A stretch of 5,180 nt of DNA from Gammaproteobacteria bacterium (GTDB lineage Bacteria > Pseudomonadota > Gammaproteobacteria > Pseudomonadales > Cellvibrionaceae). Below are positions 1 to 5,171 of the stretch, piece by piece. The notes below the pieces were generated by a model. It did no database searches, was not told the origin of the DNA, and saw only the letters and a program-made list of their open reading frames with translations. Where the stretch lies: positions 1 to 5,180 of the forward strand of contig JAGKWY010000171.1 of the NCBI GenBank assembly GCA_021151625.1, in the 5' to 3' direction. The translations under genes and the position numbers were made by a program. Every line of letters starts with the position of its first letter. The first letter of the stretch is position 1.

Positions 1-57
1 CAGATGATAAAATGGACGCTTTTTAGAGCCACCACGAGACAGACGAATAGTTACCAT
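1..57 (-). CDS. rpsP: 30S ribosomal protein S16, N-terminal fragment (runs off left edge)
   Basis: The minus strand from 57 reads MVTIRLSRGGSKKRPFYHL, 19 codons without a stop. This is the highly conserved N-terminus of bacterial S16, whose E. coli form begins MVTIRLARHGAKKRPFY. S16 is a small-subunit protein needed for 30S assembly. A good Shine-Dalgarno sequence, AGGAAG at 72-67 on the minus strand, lies 9 bases before the ATG and supports this start. The rest of the gene lies outside the window. In gammaproteobacteria rpsP usually heads an operon with rimM, trmD and rplS, which would be expected to the left of this window but cannot be seen here. Confidence 0.95.
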   Translation of the reverse strand, partial: MVTIRLSRGGSKKRPFYHL

Positions 58-86
58 TGAGGTCTTCTTCCTGTATTTACTTATGG

Positions 87-104
87 GGAAAGCCGCAGCT
101 TTCC
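87..104 (-). promoter_or_regulatory. Hairpin in the rpsP leader, just upstream of its ribosome binding site
   Basis: There is a perfect 7-bp stem (GGAAAGC at 87-93 with GCTTTCC at 98-104) and a 4-base loop. On the rpsP transcript it would end about 14 bases before the Shine-Dalgarno sequence. No T-run follows it, so it is not a terminator. It could be a leader structure affecting rpsP translation or mRNA stability. The structure is seen in the sequence; its role is inferred. Confidence 0.4.
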
Positions 105-131
105 AGTTAAAATTCGACTTTCAAGTTAAAA
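99..131. repeat. Imperfect 14-base direct repeat in the rpsP leader
   Basis: The two copies are CTTTCCAGTTAAAA (99-112) and CTTTCAAGTTAAAA (118-131). They differ at one base and start 19 bases apart. On the minus strand the downstream copy supplies the GGAAAG arm of the hairpin at 87-104. The other copy could offer an alternative, shorter pairing partner (GAAAG) for the same CTTTCC arm. Confidence 0.5.
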
Positions 132-140
132 AATCGTTAG

Positions 141-160
141 TCGCACAATTAGCTGTGCGA
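141..160 (-). promoter_or_regulatory. Second hairpin between fabY and rpsP, possible attenuator or weak terminator
   Basis: This is a perfect 7-bp stem, TCGCACA at 141-147 with TGTGCGA at 154-160, around a 6-base loop. On the minus strand it is followed after about 8 bases by a run of six T (complement of 130-135 region). The gap between stem and T-run is longer than in a canonical rho-independent terminator. It may be a weak terminator for fabY, an attenuator, or part of the rpsP leader. Confidence 0.35.
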
Positions 161-193
161 AAGGCGCGGCATTTTAAGGGAAAGATTCAGCTT

Positions 194-199
194 TGTATA
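194..199 (-). promoter_or_regulatory. Possible -10 element of an rpsP promoter
   Basis: The minus strand reads TATACA here, a 4 of 6 match to TATAAT, about 137 bases before the rpsP start. No convincing -35 box lies 16-18 bases upstream (the region reads CCAATC), so this is only a tentative site. A promoter between fabY and rpsP is expected because S16 must be made at a high rate, but its exact place is not clear from the sequence. Confidence 0.2.
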
Positions 200-303
200 G
201 GCTAATTCATCATCTTGATTGGAAGACCTACCCACTTTTGCTATGGGGTAAGCCTTTTTAGCAACACCAGATGTTGTGTAAGCCGACCAAATCCGGGGAC
301 AAC

Positions 304-2208
304 CTAGTCACACATATCTGCAAAACGGTTAGCAAAGGTTAAATCTACCGCTTGCGCAAAACCAGGCAACTGCAAATGCTCCTGATCCAGCTTGATTTGC
401 GATTCATCAATCAAACCCTCACCGAAATGATAAACAGTAGCGAAATCACCTTGAAGCGCAGCAAGATCATAAGTTTGCGCTGCAGCACGAACCTGTTCGC
501 GCTTGTCTTTATAGTGAGCCATAGCCTTGTCACCATAACGACGCGCGAGCATCCGCTCAACAATATGTGGAGCAAAAATACTGGCTGTGGCGTTATTACC
601 TCCAAAGCCTTTGGAATTAAGAAATGCAACATCCAGCGACTGGGGCGCGATGACATCCCTGGTGGATATTTGCAGCCGCTCCGCAAACACGTCATCCGCC
701 ACCTTATCGATGGTTTTGATACCAGGAATAATGCCGTACTTAAACACACCCAGGCTGGCAATTAGCTGCTCACCACTGGCAGCGGATAAGGAATGCCCCA
801 CATAGGCCTTCACCGCAGAAACCGGCCAATTTTCAATACCAAAGACCTGTGCCACCTGATCGAAGATCTGCGACTCAGTCACCCGATTTTGCGGCGTACT
901 TGAACCATGCGCCTGAATAAATGATCGTTTTTTTACTGACTCATCACCCAAAATTGCGCGCGCAGATGCCACAGCCTTTGCCATGGTAATGTAATTACCA
1001 GGACCAGGAGCCGAGATAGATTTTTTAAAGCCATCCGCGTTGATAAACACGTCGCCAACCGCACCGTGAATATCTGCCCCCAACTCAATCGCCAGAGCGT
1101 CATCCATCAGCACCACATACTGACTTGCTTCCGCCATGGTAAAACCGGCATTTTCGCCAAACGGACGACTGGTACGACGAGGGTCAGCCACTTCGGTACC
1201 ATCCAGCTTCTTTAATTTATCCTCACTGGCCAATGCACCCATGGTGGCATAACCATCAATAATTTCCGCAACTATTGGCGCTTCCGCACACCCCACCACC
1301 GCAACCCGACACTTACCTGCAGCAATATCTTCAGCCGCCGCTTGCAAGTTATAGAGGAACGAGGCGCAGGCACCGGTAATTGCACCGGTTTGCCCGACAC
1401 TACCGAGAATATAAGCATTCACAAAATCCGCCGGCATGGTATTAAGGCCGAGCGGGCACTGCTTGGCACTAACACGACCACCTTTTAAACGGGACTGCAG
1501 CAAACCACCAAAGCCATTTTCATCCATTTGACTCATCACATTGCTAGCATATACAGCAACCTGATCCGGCTGGACGATAGCCATAATCGCCTGCCACTTC
1601 ACCCCCATGGACTGAATAGCATCAGATGCCCCTATGACGGCAAGCTGCAGCGCGCGAGGATGATAATGGGAGTTATACAATGAGCCGGGATTGAATCCGC
1701 GTGGAAGCTGACCCGCTGACTTCACCGGAATATCGCGATAGCTATCAAACTTTACTTCGAGACCCGCAGCAGTAACCCGTACCCGATCACCCTCGAGATC
1801 TTCAATTTGCCACTCAGCCGGAGTTGGCTCAGGCAGATCGCGTTTACGAAGCTCAAATACAAGAGGAGAGTCACCAGCCCCCAAAGTGGCAGACTTTTGC
1901 CAGTGCGCTGCATCCACATCAAAAAACGTTTTATCGATACGACGAATCAAGGTCCCATCTAGCACCTGCTCACCAAAACGAGCAGCTATATCTGCAAGAC
2001 CAAGTATTTGATCAGCCGAATCCCTATAAGCCCCCTCAACGCATGACACTAGGCCCATCATCACGGCCAAACCAGCCAGGGTTTCCTGACGCGCCTGCTC
2101 TGGCAAACTTTCGATCACCATACGGCGATAGGCATGATGCCCGGAACTGCGGCCAGCCGCGTTAAATCCACCAAACCCAACAATAACCGGCAGGCGCGCA
2201 ACAGACAT
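304..2208 (-). CDS. fabY: Beta-ketoacyl-ACP synthase, FabY class
   Basis: FabY-class condensing enzymes start fatty-acid synthesis in Pseudomonas aeruginosa by joining acetyl-CoA to malonyl-ACP in the cytoplasm, doing the job of FabH with an unrelated KAS I/II-like fold. The 634-residue length fits that class (P. aeruginosa FabY is also about 634) and far exceeds the ~410 of FabB/FabF. An N-terminal extension (about 1-180) precedes the thiolase-fold core. The nucleophile is Cys281 in GACAS. The two catalytic histidines are His434 in AHGSSTP and His472 in VGHSLSA, with Lys467 near the second. The glycine loop GFGGNN is at 534-539. A class-specific tail follows from about 555. The frame opens eight codons earlier at 2232, but the ATG at 2208 has GGAG six bases upstream and begins MSVARLPVIVGFGG, so I prefer it. 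The gene is divergent from a GlxA-like regulator and has no clear strong terminator. Assignment as an initiation enzyme is by family. Confidence 0.9.
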   Translation of the reverse strand: MSVARLPVIVGFGGFNAAGRSSGHHAYRRMVIESLPEQARQETLAGLAVMMGLVSCVEGAYRDSADQILGLADIAARFGEQVLDGTLIRRIDKTFFDVDAAHWQKSATLGAGDSPLVFELRKRDLPEPTPAEWQIEDLEGDRVRVTAAGLEVKFDSYRDIPVKSAGQLPRGFNPGSLYNSHYHPRALQLAVIGASDAIQSMGVKWQAIMAIVQPDQVAVYASNVMSQMDENGFGGLLQSRLKGGRVSAKQCPLGLNTMPADFVNAYILGSVGQTGAITGACASFLYNLQAAAEDIAAGKCRVAVVGCAEAPIVAEIIDGYATMGALASEDKLKKLDGTEVADPRRTSRPFGENAGFTMAEASQYVVLMDDALAIELGADIHGAVGDVFINADGFKKSISAPGPGNYITMAKAVASARAILGDESVKKRSFIQAHGSSTPQNRVTESQIFDQVAQVFGIENWPVSAVKAYVGHSLSAASGEQLIASLGVFKYGIIPGIKTIDKVADDVFAERLQISTRDVIAPQSLDVAFLNSKGFGGNNATASIFAPHIVERMLARRYGDKAMAHYKDKREQVRAAAQTYDLAALQGDFATVYHFGEGLIDESQIKLDQEHLQLPGFAQAVDLTFANRFADMCD

Positions 2209-2272
2209 AGGTAACTCCACAATCAAAAACATTCAGATAGCTGCAGTGTATGAGCAACCCCAAACCCTGTCC

Positions 2273-2302
2273 CTGACATTTTGGCCATATTTAGTGTTAA
2301 AT
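2273..2302 (+). promoter_or_regulatory. Candidate sigma-70 promoter of the GlxA-like regulator
   Basis: CTGACA (2273-2278) matches TTGACA at 5 of 6 positions. After 18 bases comes TTAAAT (2297-2302), 4 of 6 to TATAAT. A TG dinucleotide lies directly before it, as in weak extended -10 sites. The predicted start of transcription is about 25 bases before the ATG at 2333. It is a prediction from consensus only. Confidence 0.4.
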
Positions 2303-2309
2303 TAGCCAA
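2281..2309. promoter_or_regulatory. Composite dyad in the fabY/regulator intergenic region, candidate operator
   Basis: Nested inverted arms are visible. TTGGC (2281-2285) pairs with GCCAA (2305-2309), and ATTTA (2289-2293) pairs with TAAAT (2298-2302) around GTGT. The internal spacers are 3 and 2 bases, so the symmetry is near-perfect. The dyad overlaps the proposed -10 of the plus-strand regulator and lies 73 bases before the fabY start codon. It is well placed to control one or both divergent genes. The binding protein is unknown; the adjacent GlxA-like regulator is one candidate. Confidence 0.4.
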
Positions 2310-2332
2310 CCACCTAACCAAAGTAACAGCTC

Positions 2333-3337
2333 ATGCCACAAAACCCACCAATCAGAATTCTCTTTATCCTGTGCGAACGCATGCTTACCACCAGCAGCAC
2401 CCTGCCAATGGAAATGCTACTAGCAGCAGAAAGCGCCATGCGCACCATGCAGCCAACCGATCAACACCGCACACTGGAAATTAAAACCCTGGGTTTAACA
2501 ACCGACGCAGTAGCAACGCGAACAGGCATTCGCTGGCAACCCGATTTATGTATCAACGACAACCCAAGCGCTGACCTTATCTACATACCCGGCCTTTGGC
2601 GCAATCCTCGCCCGATAGTGAAACAGCATTCCGCCTTATTGGAATGGCTGCTCCAGCAATATCAAAACGGAGCGATTATCAGCGCAGTTGGTACCGGCTG
2701 TTGTTTTTTGGCAGAAGCGGGATTATTAGATGGAAAAGCAGCCACCACTCATTGGCATTACTTCGATCAATTTCAAAAAGATTATCCGCAAATACAACTT
2801 AAACGGCAGTATTTCATTACTCAGGCTGGCAACCTTTATTGCGCAGCGAGTGTTAATTCGCTCGCTGACCTGACCGTACATTTTATCCAGCGCTATTTTG
2901 GCCAAACGATTGCCAGTCATGTCGAGCGGCATTTTTCTCACGAAATACGCAAAGCTTATGAGAGCAGCGGCTTTTTTGAAGCAACAGAAAATCCGCATCC
3001 GGATGAGCAAATCACCCAGATTCAAATATGGTTACAAGATAACTATCACCGGGAGATTTTATTTCCGCAGATCGCAGAACGCTTTGGAATGAGCATTCGC
3101 ACATTCAATCGCCGCTTTAAAAATGCTTTGGGACAAACACCGCTGGAATACTTGCAAGAGATACGCATTAACACGGCAAAAGACTTATTAAAAACCAGCA
3201 ACCTGTCCATTAGCGAAATTGCCGATAAAATTGGTTATGACGACACAGGCTACTTCACTCGCCTCTTTAAAAAACATTTGGCCACCACCCCAAATGACTA
3301 CCGCAACACTGTCCGGGCAAAACTATTTCGCACTTAA
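2333..3337 (+). CDS. GlxA-like transcriptional regulator (DJ-1/PfpI domain plus AraC-type HTH)
   Basis: This 334-residue protein has the two-part GlxA architecture. Residues about 7-190 form a DJ-1/PfpI (class I glutamine amidotransferase-like) domain, starting with strand IRILFIL and containing AEAGLLDGKAATTHWHYFD at about 127-145. Residues about 225-330 are an AraC/XylS DNA-binding domain with two helix-turn-helix units, the first near 244-264 (FPQIAERFGMSIRTFNRRF) and the second near 292-315 (ISEIADKIGYDDTGYFTRLF). Many GlxA-type proteins have Cys in the nucleophile elbow (AVCTG). Here the elbow is AVGTGCC (118-124), so that position is Gly and cysteines sit three and four residues later. 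This suggests a ligand-sensing rather than catalytic domain. An in-frame TAA lies just upstream, so 2333 is the earliest ATG, though its Shine-Dalgarno is weak. The effector and target genes are unknown. Divergence from fabY hints at a local target. Confidence 0.88.
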   Translation: MPQNPPIRILFILCERMLTTSSTLPMEMLLAAESAMRTMQPTDQHRTLEIKTLGLTTDAVATRTGIRWQPDLCINDNPSADLIYIPGLWRNPRPIVKQHSALLEWLLQQYQNGAIISAVGTGCCFLAEAGLLDGKAATTHWHYFDQFQKDYPQIQLKRQYFITQAGNLYCAASVNSLADLTVHFIQRYFGQTIASHVERHFSHEIRKAYESSGFFEATENPHPDEQITQIQIWLQDNYHREILFPQIAERFGMSIRTFNRRFKNALGQTPLEYLQEIRINTAKDLLKTSNLSISEIADKIGYDDTGYFTRLFKKHLATTPNDYRNTVRAKLFRT

Positions 3338-3367
3338 AAAAATCCCCGCTAATGCGGGGATTTTTTT
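3336..3367. terminator. Bidirectional rho-independent terminator between the regulator and ibpA
   Basis: A perfect 7-bp GC-rich stem, TCCCCGC (3343-3349) with GCGGGGA (3354-3360), has the loop TAAT. Seven A precede it (3336-3342) and seven T follow it (3361-3367), so it carries a U-run in both transcripts. The A-run overlaps the TAA stop of the plus-strand regulator. The T-run lies 9 bases from the end of the convergent ibpA gene. It therefore serves both genes. Confidence 0.93.
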
Positions 3368-3375
3368 ACATGTAA

Positions 3376-3846
3376 TTAAGCAGCATTACTCGCTGCAGGC
3401 ACCACAGTAAGCTTTTCCGATGTTTGTACACCAATAGGAATGGTGCGAGGTTTCAGGGCCTCAGGAATAATGCGCTGCAAATCTATATGCAACAATCCAC
3501 TTTCATAATTAGCTGACTGCACTTGCACATGATCAGCTAGCTGGAATCGACGCTCAAAGCTGCGCGCAGCTATTCCTTGATGCAGATAAGTGCGCTGCTG
3601 AGTTTCAGCAGTTTTATTAGCCGAAACAGTTAAATTATTCTGATTTACCTCAATGGTTAATTCAGATTGATCGAAACCAGCCACAGCCATAGTAATTCGG
3701 TATTTGTCTTCGCCCGTTAGTTCAATATTGTAAGGGGGATAAGCAGGCTGATTCTGTTCTGTGCGAGAAAGGTTATCCAACAAATTAGCCATGCGATCAA
3801 AACCAATTGCTGAACGATACAGCGGAGAAAAATCAAAGTTACGCAT
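3376..3846 (-). CDS. ibpA: Small heat-shock protein, IbpA/Hsp20 family
   Basis: This 156-residue alpha-crystallin chaperone holds aggregating proteins in the cytoplasm for refolding by ClpB and DnaK. The N-terminus MRNFDFSPLYRSAIGFDR is almost identical to E. coli IbpA. The alpha-crystallin domain runs about residues 39-137 and includes YRITMAVAGF, RTYLHQGIAARSFERRFQL and GLLHIDLQRIIPEA. The C-terminal IxI oligomer motif is IPI at 136-138, followed by a short tail ending in NAA. The frame is open to 3939, but the ATG at 3846 begins the conserved sequence and has GAGGA nine bases upstream, so I chose it. The longer form would cut into the promoter and leader. A sigma-32 promoter and a ROSE-like leader precede it, and a shared terminator follows. 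I cannot tell from one gene whether an ibpB paralogue exists elsewhere. Confidence 0.95.
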   Translation of the reverse strand: MRNFDFSPLYRSAIGFDRMANLLDNLSRTEQNQPAYPPYNIELTGEDKYRITMAVAGFDQSELTIEVNQNNLTVSANKTAETQQRTYLHQGIAARSFERRFQLADHVQVQSANYESGLLHIDLQRIIPEALKPRTIPIGVQTSEKLTVVPAASNAA

Positions 3847-3938
3847 AAAAATATCCTCAAATGAGCAATACACAAAAATGTGACCCATCGTTTGATCAGG
3901 TCGATTAAGTAAGCGCGATCCTCTACCGAGCCATCGCA
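3847..3938 (-). promoter_or_regulatory. ROSE-type RNA thermometer in the ibpA 5' leader
   Basis: The leader is about 92 bases if transcription starts near 3938. Its last hairpin has UUGCUC (3868-3863) facing GAGGA (3858-3854) across a 4-base loop. C-G, U-A and C-G pairs are followed by an apposed G·G and a further U-A. This is the hallmark of ROSE elements, where UYGCU masks the AGGA Shine-Dalgarno and melts with heat. Upstream are a 5-bp hairpin (3915-3919 with 3933-3937, inner CTC/GAG), a GACC/GGTC pairing (3882-3885 with 3899-3902) and a weak CACA/TGTG pairing. That gives the multi-hairpin plan known for ROSE leaders of ibpA genes. Folding is by eye only. Confidence 0.8.
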
Positions 3939-3946
3939 TTACTTAA
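3905..3946. repeat. Long imperfect inverted repeat spanning the ibpA -10 and transcription start
   Basis: TTAAGTAA (3905-3912) pairs with TTACTTAA (3939-3946), 8 bp. The dyad continues inward with GCGAT (3915-3919) and ATCGC (3933-3937) after a 2x1 internal loop. The inner stem lies in the leader RNA. The outer arm at 3939-3946 overlaps the predicted -10 and start, so the full structure would exist in DNA rather than in the ibpA mRNA, unless transcription starts further upstream. Confidence 0.6.
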
Positions 3947-3972
3947 ATAAGGCTCACCAAACATATTTCAAG
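3945..3972 (-). promoter_or_regulatory. Sigma-32 (RpoH) heat-shock promoter of ibpA
   Basis: On the minus strand CTTGAAA (3972-3966) is an exact match to the sigma-32 -35 consensus. After 13 bases comes CCTTATTT (3952-3945), 6 of 8 to CCCCATNT counting N as a match. The spacing is the usual one for RpoH promoters. Predicted transcription starts near 3938. The promoter lies entirely in the gap after the YfcH-like gene, so ibpA can be induced by heat alone. Confidence 0.8.
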
Positions 3973-3977
3973 CGTTT

Positions 3978-3993
3978 AAATAAAAATTTATTT
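3978..3993. repeat. AT-only hairpin at the stop codon of the epimerase-like gene
   Basis: AAATAAA (3978-3984) pairs with TTTATTT (3987-3993) around two bases. It covers the TAA stop at 3990-3988 and abuts the ibpA promoter. A stem made only of A-T pairs is too weak to be a convincing terminator, so read-through from the epimerase-like gene into ibpA remains possible. It may simply reflect the AT-rich character of this gap. Confidence 0.35.
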
Positions 3994-4890
3994 TTTTAGC
4001 AAATTTTCCAGTGCCCCGGAAAGTTGTGGATAACGGAACTCAAAACCGCTCGCCAACGCTCGAGTCGGTAAGACACGCAGACTGGACAGCAGCAAGGTCT
4101 TCGCCATCTCACCAAACATAAGTGTTAACACAAATGCAGGCATTCTTATTAGCGCTGGGCGATGCAATACATTAGCCAACGCAACCGCAAAATCACGGTT
4201 AGTTATCGATTGCGACGAAACGGCATTTAGCGGCCCGACAATAGCCGGACGCTCGATCAAAAAGAGAATCAGCCGGACCATATCATTAATATGAATCCAG
4301 GACATAAACTGCCCGCCCCCGCCCATTGGCCCACCGAGCCCCGCACGGAAAGGAGGTAACATTTGTTTGAGCGCGCCACCATTGGCACCCAACACAATTC
4401 CCGTACGCAACAAACAGAGGCTAACCCCGGCCTGCTCAAATTGTTTGGCTGCCAACTCCCAATCGCCACACAATTCAGCGGCAAAATCACTGCCCGCCGC
4501 TTCGCGTTCATCAACCAATCTATCACCACAATTACCGTAATAGCCTATAGCACTACCACTGATTACCCTTGCAGGGTAAACACCACGTCCAACAAAGTAA
4601 GCAAACAGCTTGTTGGTGAATTCAACCCGGCTTGACCTGAATAAAAGTTTTGTTGCCGGAGACCAACGTCGCCCGGCCAATGGTTCACCCGCAAGATTCA
4701 CCAGAACATCAGGTACATGTCCTTTTAACATCTCCAAATTGTCGATAAGGCTTACACCTGCCGGCAAATTCTCTGCAGCCAAGGTAGGGCTACGAGTCAG
4801 AACGCATACCCGATAACCCTGCTCAATGAGCGCCCCCACCAATGCTCGCCCAATAAATCCGGTCCCTCCGGTTATCAGTATTGATTTCAT
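3988..4890 (-). CDS. TIGR01777/YfcH-family NAD(P)-binding epimerase-like protein
   Basis: This 300-residue protein belongs to the extended short-chain dehydrogenase superfamily. The Rossmann dinucleotide motif GGTGFIG is at residues 8-14, followed by LVNLAGEPLAGRRW (63-76), SGSAIGYYG (111-119), LRTGIVLG (161-168) and GQFMSWIHIND (193-203). The C-terminal DUF1731-like end (about 250-297, PAFVLTLMFGEMAKTLLL then RVLPTRALASGF) is diagnostic of this family. The usual YxxxK catalytic motif is not obvious: after Tyr117 and Tyr118 no lysine stands at the +4 position. The reaction and substrate are unknown for most members, including E. coli YfcH, and older 'cell division inhibitor' names should not be trusted. 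The length matches the family. GGTGA lies five bases before the ATG at 4890. It is upstream of ibpA on the same strand with a 141-base gap, probably as a separate unit. Confidence 0.9.
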   Translation of the reverse strand: MKSILITGGTGFIGRALVGALIEQGYRVCVLTRSPTLAAENLPAGVSLIDNLEMLKGHVPDVLVNLAGEPLAGRRWSPATKLLFRSSRVEFTNKLFAYFVGRGVYPARVISGSAIGYYGNCGDRLVDEREAAGSDFAAELCGDWELAAKQFEQAGVSLCLLRTGIVLGANGGALKQMLPPFRAGLGGPMGGGGQFMSWIHINDMVRLILFLIERPAIVGPLNAVSSQSITNRDFAVALANVLHRPALIRMPAFVLTLMFGEMAKTLLLSSLRVLPTRALASGFEFRYPQLSGALENLLKK

Positions 4891-4897
4891 AATTCAC

Positions 4898-4968
4898 CCG
4901 GTTCGATCACCAGTTATCTCTTACTACTAAACCAAGCAAATATCGCTCCTGATATACCGGGATCACCA
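4898..4968. repeat. Two GATCACCA copies, each preceded by CCGG, upstream of the epimerase-like gene
   Basis: GATCACCA occurs at 4905-4912 and 4961-4968, 56 bases apart. CCGG precedes each, immediately at 4957-4960 and three bases away at 4898-4901. The pair lies in the upstream region of the minus-strand gene, the nearer copy overlapping its expected leader. They could be protein-binding sites or chance. Confidence 0.3.
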
Positions 4969-5068
4969 AAATGACATCCAAGGTTGCTTTGAGTCGGTTA
5001 TATAAATACTAATATCAATAAATAATAATAAAAGATCCAAATGTTATTAAGAAATTATCACGAAAAAC

Positions 5069-5097
5069 TTGATATTTGCTGTGGGATGATCAATATA
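5069..5097 (+). promoter_or_regulatory. Candidate promoter of the right-edge gene
   Basis: TTGATA (5069-5074) is 5 of 6 to the -35 consensus. The -10 could be AATATA (5092-5097) at 17-base spacing, 3 of 6, or TATAGG (5094-5099) at 19-base spacing, 4 of 6. The AT-rich stretch just upstream fits an UP element. TTGAT (5069-5073) and ATCAA (5089-5093) also form a small inverted repeat within the promoter. The transcript would have a leader of about 65 bases. Confidence 0.4.
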
Positions 5098-5103
5098 GGA
5101 AGG

Positions 5104-5148
5104 GAGGGTCAAGAATGTTCGCGAAACTGATTCGGAACCTCAGCCCTC
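5104..5148 (+). promoter_or_regulatory. Structured leader before the right-edge gene
   Basis: An outer 5-bp stem, GAGGG (5104-5108) with CCCTC (5144-5148), encloses an inner hairpin. In that hairpin GTTC (5117-5120) pairs with GAAC (5135-5138) and CGAA (5122-5125) with TTCG (5131-5134), with one bulged G and loop ACTGA. It ends 13 bases before the Shine-Dalgarno sequence, which remains free. It may protect the mRNA 5' end or serve as a control element. No known riboswitch class is recognised. Confidence 0.4.
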
Positions 5149-5171
5149 TAACATAAACGTTAAGGAGCTTT

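Larger units (their letters stand above)
4891..5171. other. Divergent AT-rich intergenic region
   Basis: This stretch separates the minus-strand epimerase-like gene from a plus-strand gene that begins at the right edge. Positions about 5000-5060 are very rich in A and T, as in UP elements or curved DNA near promoters. I see no convincing small ORF with a ribosome binding site, tRNA or terminator. No clear -35/-10 pair was found for the minus-strand gene. Confidence 0.6.

Noticed and set aside
255..277. Inverted repeat CAACA/TGTTG after fabY as its terminator
   Set aside because: Only five base pairs form, the flanking bases mismatch and no T-run follows on the minus strand.
248..284. GTAAGCC direct repeat, 30 bases apart, near the end of fabY
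   Set aside because: Seven bases is short enough to occur by chance, and it is not linked to any other signal.
352..765. Plus-strand 137-codon open frame antisense to fabY
   Set aside because: It lies wholly within the well-supported fabY coding region on the other strand, and its product resembles no family I know.
1824..2165. Plus-strand 113-codon open frame antisense to the N-terminal part of fabY
   Set aside because: It is a shadow of fabY. The composition is low-complexity and rich in Gln, Pro and His, with no recognisable domain.
2281..2484. Plus-strand 67-codon frame overlapping the start of the GlxA-like regulator
   Set aside because: It overlaps a much better supported gene in another frame, starts inside the candidate operator and has no recognisable product.
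3847..3939. N-terminal extension of IbpA by 31 residues
   Set aside because: It would cover the ROSE-like leader and predicted transcription start. The conserved IbpA N-terminus begins at 3846 with its own Shine-Dalgarno sequence.
4363..4816. Plus-strand open frames antisense to the YfcH-like gene
   Set aside because: The minus-strand gene shows conserved family motifs throughout, and the antisense frames show none.
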